Origin: Glomus cerebriforme
Lineage: Eukaryota; Glomeromycota; Glomeromycetes; Glomerales; Glomeraceae
Assembly (NCBI GenBank): GCA_003550305.1
Contig: QKYT01000349.1
Span: 91,580 to 120,518, forward strand
DNA: 28,939 bases
Direction: 5' to 3'
Below the pieces are notes generated by a model. That model was given only the letters and a program-made list of their open reading frames with translations, was not told where the DNA came from and ran no database searches. Positions 22,090 through 28,939 of this stretch are shown piece by piece. The position numbers and the translations under genes are program-made. Position 1 is the stretch's first letter. Each line of letters begins with the position of its first letter.

Positions 22090-25005
22090 TTATTTCAAGA
22101 CAAGGTGTCCATTCTTAAGAACGGCAACGTTCTTGGTGATCTCAAGAAGACGATCCCGATTGCGCGCATCCTCGTGGATTCGCTTACGAAATGCCTTAAT
22201 GATTGTAGCTACTGTAAGTTCACTATTCTTGCTAATTATTTGCCGAACTTCTCTCTCTGAGATCAATCTCGAGTTTGAGATGTCGGTACCTTGAGCAGCT
22301 GTTGATGTCATTTGAGAACCAGAAACTGGTTTATCGGTTCTAACTTTCTTACCCGGGGAAGACATAGAATCTTCACCTTCACGAACGCGTTTAATGCTAC
22401 CAGTAGTTGAGCGAACAGTAGATGAAACATTCACATTTGCTGGACGATTAATACTTGCAGTTGTTGAATGTGTTACAGCTTCAGTTTGTCTAACCCGTTT
22501 AATGGGCTTATCATCATCAGATACTTCGTACGCAGATGATCTCTTTCCTGCCATATCTGAGATGGGTTGTCGAACAGCAGCAGCTTTTTGCTTCTTGGGA
22601 ACAATTTGTGTTTGAGATACGGTAGTTTTTGCTGATGTAGGTAAAACACTCTTCACATTTTTAGGTTTCGAAGATGGCTTTTTCGTTGAGTCTTCAGGGG
22701 AGGATGACGTTGGAATTGTAGGCATATTTTTGGGTTGTGATTTTGGTGGGACCTTTGTCGCACCAGATATATCACTGCTTTTCAATTTCTGTTTCAAAGG
22801 TGCTTCTTCACTAACCGACAAATTAGATATACTTTTGATGGGTTTAGCAGCTGTTGATTTTGCTTTAGACGCCGTGGTAACCTTTCCTTTTGGTTTTTCA
22901 ACAGTAGCTTTTAGTTTAGGAGTCGCGAGCGTTTTACCTTTTATAGTAGCTTTGGCGGACGCCTTTGGTTTAACAGGTGCTTTGCCTTTATCGGTTTTTG
23001 CAGGTGTAGGTTTAGTACCAGCAGCGCCAATAATAGGAGTTCTTGCAGGAGATTCTGAACTTGATTCTTCTTCAGACTCCTCAATATCGCTTGCGTAAGG
23101 ATTCGATTCTTGATCACTGTCGTCATAAGCTTCGTTGTCATCAAATTTTCTAACCAACTTTTTTAATTGTATACCCTCCTGAGTTAATTTAAAAGAATCT
23201 TCATTCTCATCTTCGTCTTCAAGAGATGTAGGTTTATGAATGGCTCTTTTCTTTAACTTGACAACTTCGGCGTTTTCTTCATCAATAGGATTAGCATCAT
23301 CGGGCAATTCTTCTTCATCGTCTTCAAAGACTTGCTCAAATTCCATCTCTTCATCGCTTTCAATTCCCCTTCTTGGTCTTCTAAAACCTTCATCATCAGA
23401 ACCAAATAAATCTTCTTCATTCTCGACAGTCTTCATGACTGATTTAAGTTCAACAATACCGCCTTCTTCATCGGCTATTTTTTTCTCATTTTCATTTTGT
23501 TTACCCCATCTGCGCATCATCCAACGATCATTATCTCTCTTTTTAGCTCTTGCCATCTATGAAAATTATAATTCATTTTAAGAAAAATTTTATTATAAAG
23601 ATTTTATAAATGAGTAATAAAATAACCTCCTCTTCTGCTTCTTCGATCGTAAGAGTCTTGTACTTAATTTGTGGGCGGAATGTATACCACCGATGCGATG
23701 GAAGGAATCTAAGCTTATTCTCCTAAGATAAAATTTTAATGTTAATTTCGAGAACAAACAAAATTATAAATAATAATAATTATTAATTACATCTTGTTTA
23801 TCTTTTATCAAGAATCCATATTTAGCATCAGTTTCTTCAAATTGACCAACCCAGGTATGTGTACCATCGTAGTCTTCCAAAACCCACGGCAATCGTTCTT
23901 CAGCTTTTAGCTGTCTTTGCCTATCATCAGCCAAATAGATTTGGGTGGTTCTTTTTTTGAACAAATTTTTTTTATTATGTCTAGCACCAGCAAATGGTGC
24001 AATCTTAGAAGTATCTGCACCAGTAGTGGGACCTGTATTCTGTTGTATCGTTTTTGAAGTAGGTACAATAGCAACTTCATTTTGACGAGCGTTTCCGATT
24101 CCTGTGGAAGGTGCTTCAGGATCACGCCGATGAAGTTTCACTGGTGCTTGAAATTTATCTAAAACATTATTTCCTCGATGTAACCTCATAAGATTTACTT
24201 TCTTGATTGCATTGATCACTGAACCAGTTATGACAAATTCTTTAACAAGTTTTTTCTCTATTTGAGGTTTAACTGGCTTTTTAGGTGGAGGCCTATATGC
24301 AGGTTTTTTAGAAGGATCAAGTGGCTTGCGGGGTACACCTCTTGGTACTAGATGTTTGGCTTCGTACTCTTTATCTAGATTTGATTTCTTTCTTGCTTCT
24401 TCAGCAGGAGATTTAAAATACTTTGGAAAATCAGTAGTAAACTGATTTGGGTTTATTGGACGAGATGCCCACGCAGATCCGCTTGAGTAAATTGAGTTTA
24501 TCATCTGTGGTGGTTGACTCAAGGCTACGCTTTGATTTTCCGTATTAGTTATATTATTTGAAACGGTAGCGATTTGAGATGTTGGAGATCTTGAAGAGTT
24601 ATTTACAGACCGACCTGCTTGAATCGATGAATTATTTGCAGATTGATGAATATTTACGTTATTTACAGCAGGCCGAACTTGTAATGTATTATTATTTATG
24701 GGTACTTCAGCCTGAGTATATTCTGAAGGAAGTATACTTTGAAGCGCAATATTTGTATCTGGTCTCATCTGTGAGATTGTAATGGTTGGATCTAGGCTTC
24801 TAGCTTGAGAATGATTTATTATTCTAGCGTTATTCATGATGTTCGTCTGTGGGATTTGTCTGCCATTGAGGTACAGAGGTGATCCGGCGTTCAAATTATT
24901 AATGGAAGGTCTTCCGAAGTTTTGGCTTGTATTGTTAAGATTTTGTCTGGCTATATTTGGAGGTTGTGTTTGATGTAAGTTATTTTGAGTTGGATTTTGA
25001 GACAT
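22090..25005 (-). CDS. TFG1: Transcription initiation factor IIF alpha subunit (RAP74/Tfg1)
   Basis: Three exons (25005-23791, 23722-23627, 23556-22090) give 925 residues. TFIIF alpha pairs with TFIIF beta, escorts RNA polymerase II to promoters, and in other species its C-terminal winged helix binds the FCP1 phosphatase. Residues 1 to about 190 are Asn/Gln/Ser-rich low complexity. The dimerisation fold is split around a linker: FVITGSVINAIKKVNLMRLH near 255, then LPWVLEDYDGTHTWVGQFEE near 370-390. The small exon 2 carries RFLPSHRWYTFRPQIKYKTL and TIEEAEEE, matching the human NWYNFTPLARHRTLTAEEAEEE region. Then come a basic stretch (RDNDRWMMRRW), a long acidic and Lys/Ser/Thr/Pro-rich charged region, and a C-terminal winged helix (ISEREVRQIISKN to NGHLVLK, about 865-925). 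Human RAP74 is 517 residues and yeast Tfg1 735, so this is long, mainly from low complexity. It shares an upstream region with polyubiquitin. Confidence 0.95.
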
Positions 25006-26166
<1,161 letters not shown>

Positions 26167-26704
26167 GCAGATTCTTTTTACGAATGAAAACTTTTTTCAT
26201 AATTTTATTTTTTATAAAGCTTATTTGATTGCATTTTCTAAGATAGATAGATCCTTTTATTAGCAAATCACTCATGTAAAATTTAAACAATAAATATAGA
26301 TGGCTTAACGCTAATTTGTATTATGTGCGGATCAAACACACTGTACCATTTTGAGATCAGATTTGAAGATTAGCATGAATTTAACGACCTTATTAAACGA
26401 ATATTTGAGATCACGCAAATCAGTTAAAGTCCATCTGTAATCACAATAACTTGATTTTATAACAATCAAATCCCACCTTTATTATGATTTTTTTTTTTTG
26501 CAATAAATACATTTTCATATCATTATTCAATTTTCAATTTGTTTTTTTAATGCATAAAATTATAATACATTTTCATCTCTTTCATCTCTTTAACTCGATA
26601 TGATAATCATTAAATATCTTTTACCTCAAATCACTTTAATAACATATATCACATCAAAAAAAAGGTATTTAATTCATTAAAAAAAACTAATTATAAAATT
26701 TTAT
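26167..26704. other. Tail-to-tail spacer, polyubiquitin / eS17
   Basis: This 538-bp AT-rich spacer has no open frame of note. AATAAA at 26289-26294 lies 123 bp after the ubiquitin stop and is a plausible poly-A signal. No RNA gene was recognised. Confidence 0.6.
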
Positions 26705-26892
26705 TTAAGATTCAGCTTGTTGACGAGGTGGGCGATCACCGCCACCACCTCCTCGTCCGCCTCTTTGACCACGTCCTGGACGTTCAGCAATTGTATTTAA
26801 AGAAACTGGTGCTGTAACAGTAACACCGCTCAAACTATCAAGATTCAAAGCTTTAAGAAGGTCCTGTAAGTTTAAACTTGAATTAGTCATTA

Positions 26893-26928
<36 letters not shown>

Positions 26929-27807
26929 GAAAAGGTTATCGATCATACCTTTGTATCAGGATCGATTTCAATAGTTTCTACAGACAAAGCAGATACTTCG
27001 GGAACATAATTGTCCTTTCTTTCACGTTCTTCTTCTTGTAATTTGAAAGAAATACCACGTACAGGACCACGTTGAATACGTTTCATTAAATGTGTAGTGA
27101 AACCTGCTATCTTATTACGAAGCCTTTTAGATCTACAAATAATGAAAAAAATCTACTTTAACACCTAAATCCAGATATTAGAGATTTTCTAAAAATATCA
27201 CAGTGCTTACGCGATTATTGCGACTTCATCACAAATCTACCGTAATTCAATTAATAAATGTTAATAAACATAATTATATTAAGTACCAAGTTATATAAAA
27301 AAAAAAAGTCTTACCTTTTTGTTGGTTTGGAAGTCTAGGGTTAAACGTGAATAATATTTCTCAATGATGAGTTTGGACGCCTAAATAATAAAAACGAATA
27401 TGTATATAAATGAATTGAATAAAATACATTACATTAAAAAAAAACAGAACCCACCTTTTTTACTGTCTTTGTTCGGACACGACCCTATTTTTAATAAAAG
27501 CAAAAAGAAATACTCAAAATTAAAAAATATTTTTCGTTTCTTATGTTCATCAATCACAATAATTGAAAATATATTTTCGAATCGATGCATCGTCTGACTA
27601 AATAAATAATATATTATCTTAATATAATTATTATAGGATTGATATAACGGATGGACGTTTGATTAACATATCGGTTCTTTTAGTTCTTTAAACCTCTATT
27701 ATATTGCCTTATTAAAAAAAACTATCTTGAGCTATATAAAATGCACATGCTTCTTAGAAGCCTAATTCTTTTGATAAACTCTAGCAAACTTAAATTTCAC
27801 TTACCAT
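26705..27807 (-). CDS. RPS17: 40S ribosomal protein eS17
   Basis: Six coding exons on the minus strand (27807-27805, 27484-27455, 27380-27315, 27236-27211, 27132-26949, 26863-26705) give 155 residues. This small-subunit protein sits at the beak/head side of the 40S. Recognisable stretches are [70 protein letters not shown] and [17 protein letters not shown]. The first coding exon is just the ATG, followed at once by GTAAGT; the next exon begins with the Gly2 codon. Exon 4 is only 26 nt. Human and yeast proteins are about 135 residues. The extra length is a Gly/Arg-rich end ([19 protein letters not shown]) resembling RGG motifs. Intron 5 holds an (AT)n microsatellite. ISD11 is the divergent neighbour. 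Confidence 0.97.
26895..26926. repeat. (AT)n microsatellite in eS17 intron 5
   Basis: About 16 uninterrupted AT dinucleotides lie between the acceptor (26864) and donor (26948) of the last eS17 intron. Its length probably varies between strains or nuclei. Confidence 0.9.
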
Positions 27808-28099
27808 GTTAACTGCCTTTTGAACTCAAAAAATTAAAAGGAAGAACAAAAAAAATTTTTTTTGTTAATTTAAAATTTTTTTTAAAAAATCTCACGTGAA
27901 CTAAATCTCTAACCAATAAAATTTCCCGCCAAAATTTTTTTTTGACTGTGATCAACTTGATCGTAGTAATCTCTAAAATTCAAAATCTTTAACTTTCGTT
28001 CTTATTCTAAAAAAAAAATTACATATTTACTTTCTAAGTCAAGAAATTTTTCTAAACTGAAAAAATTTTTTTTTTTTTTTTTTTAAAAAAAAAAGCATT
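27808..28099. promoter_or_regulatory. Divergent promoter region, eS17 / ISD11
   Basis: The 292 bp between two opposite start codons contain TCACGTGA at 27892-27899, the same 8-bp palindrome as in the TFIIF alpha/ubiquitin promoter. There are also several long A/T homopolymer blocks, notably 27848-27887 and 28060-28094, the latter directly before the ISD11 ATG. Poly(dA:dT) tracts disfavour nucleosomes in yeasts; a similar role here is inference. Confidence 0.5.
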
Positions 28100-28399
28100 A
28101 TGACATCACAAGTATTACCAAGTCGAACTTATATTCTCCATCTTTATCGTTCACTTCTTAGAGCGAGTCAAAAATTTTCCAGTTATAATTTCAAACATTA
28201 TGCATATCGTAGAATAAGAGATTCTTATCATGAAAATAAAAATGAAAGAGATTCTAATAAAATTATACAACTTGCACAAAAAGCTGAACGTGAATTAGGC
28301 GTATTAAAACGCCAAGGTTATTTGAATAGTCTTTATTCTGTGGATCGCTTAGTGGTAGAAGAAGAAGGAAGAATTGAAAGGATGAGAGGGAATAATTAA
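28100..28399 (+). CDS. ISD11: ISD11/LYRM4, LYR-motif Fe-S biogenesis protein
   Basis: A single exon of 99 residues, near yeast Isd11 (94) and human LYRM4 (91). It is a mitochondrial matrix subunit that stabilises the cysteine desulfurase Nfs1 together with acyl carrier protein during Fe-S cluster assembly. The LYR tripeptide stands at HLYRSLLR (about residues 14-21). It is followed by FSSYNFKHYAYRRIRDSY, then AERELGVLKRQGYLNSLYSV and DRLVVEEEG, which match the Isd11 pattern NYNF...LGVLKRQ...DRLVVE. Other LYR proteins lack that last block. The start is the first ATG after a poly-A/T block. No intron, although most neighbours have several. Confidence 0.94.
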   Translation: MTSQVLPSRTYILHLYRSLLRASQKFSSYNFKHYAYRRIRDSYHENKNERDSNKIIQLAQKAERELGVLKRQGYLNSLYSVDRLVVEEEGRIERMRGNN

Positions 28400-28939
28400 T
28401 ATGAGAAAATGTAGTAATTTTTAGGATGGTTAGAGGATAATTAAATAGGTTAGGTTTAAGTTTTTTTTTTTTTTTTTGTTGTATTTCTTTTTTTTTTATG
28501 TCAATATTGAGTAAAGCTTAAAAAATATCAGAAAGGTTAATTTCAGGCATGAACTTTTGAACTTTTTATTTTATCACTGCAATTTTTCATAGAAAAAAAC
28601 CATAGCACTATTATATTAAATTTTTTTCATCTTACAAACCTCCCAATTGAATCATTATAGTTTTGTAAATTTTATTACTTAATTTTTAAACAAAAAAAAA
28701 AAATAATTTATAAATGATTTTTCATTGCATTCTTTTGAGAAAAAAAAACTCCGTGTTTTTTTTTAAAAAAAAAAGTAAAATAAAAATTATGATAAATATA
28801 TTAGCTAAAAAAAAGTTTATAATAATTGAATGTATTTAAAGAATGATTATCTTTAAAAAAAGCCGAAATAATCTATTATTTTCTATTAATCTTCTTAACT
28901 ATCTATGTCCAGGAGTTTAAGCACCACCACTAAAAAAAA
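28400..28939. other. AT-rich right-hand spacer
   Basis: The 3' flank of ISD11 followed by low-complexity A/T-rich DNA with many poly-A and poly-T tracts. No open frame or RNA gene is supported, apart from the doubtful exon at the window edge. Confidence 0.55.
28918..28931 (-). other. Possible last codons of a minus-strand gene cut by the window end
   Basis: On the minus strand the window edge reads a pyrimidine tract ending in TTTTTTTTAG, then T GGT GGT GCT TAA. This would be a 3' splice site followed by Gly-Gly-Ala and a stop. It is too short to identify and may be chance in such T-rich DNA. Confidence 0.15.

Noticed and set aside
22730..23098. 122-codon plus-strand open frame rich in hydrophobic residues
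   Set aside because: It lies entirely antisense to the TFIIF alpha exon and mirrors its Lys/Ala/Thr-rich codons. No family match or own start context was seen.

Overview
This is an AT-rich nuclear fragment from a eukaryote, most likely an early-diverging fungus. Arbuscular mycorrhizal Glomeromycotina such as Rhizophagus is my best guess. The reasons are the many short GT-AG introns, the long homopolymer A/T tracts, the fungal-type housekeeping genes and the AT-rich repeat-derived spacers. The species is inferred, not shown by any marker. I rebuilt eleven protein-coding genes by hand-splicing; every exon set keeps an open frame and sums to a whole number of codons.

Layout. 1-5036: gene-free AT-rich DNA with degenerate repeats and transposon debris. 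5154-8419 (+): SPT20-like SAGA subunit with a long Gln-rich tail. 8922-9904 (-): pICln methylosome subunit. 10121-12257 (+): Notchless/NLE1/Rsa4 ribosome-biogenesis WD40 protein. 12438-14228 (-): ATP-dependent NAD(P)H-hydrate dehydratase. 14415-15722 (-): S-adenosylmethionine decarboxylase proenzyme. 16050-18675 (-): ITFG2-like FG-GAP/beta-propeller protein. 18861-19780 (+): ribosomal protein eS7. 19781-22089: spacer holding a small inverted-repeat transposon with a perfect 8-bp target duplication and a poly-A retroposon-like scar. 22090-25005 (-): TFIIF alpha (RAP74/Tfg1). 25275-26166 (+): three-unit polyubiquitin. 26705-27807 (-): ribosomal protein eS17. 28100-28399 (+): ISD11/LYRM4. 28400-28939: AT-rich spacer, possibly the last codons of another minus-strand gene at the very edge.

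Organisation. Four head-to-head pairs share short intergenic regions of 185-292 bp: pICln/NLE1, ITFG2-like/eS7, TFIIF alpha/ubiquitin and eS17/ISD11. The palindrome TCACGTGA occurs in two of them, twice in one and once in the other. Tail-to-tail pairs alternate with these. The genes do not form a pathway. They are general growth and housekeeping functions: transcription (SPT20, TFIIF), spliceosomal Sm assembly (pICln), ribosome production (NLE1, eS7, eS17), metabolite repair, polyamine synthesis, ubiquitin and Fe-S cluster assembly.

I see no dramatic undescribed system. The most notable points are the ITFG2-like KICSTOR-type protein in an apparent fungus, the well-delimited MITE, the eS17 start codon isolated in its own coding exon, a 13-nt microexon, and polyubiquitin units that differ from each other in protein sequence.
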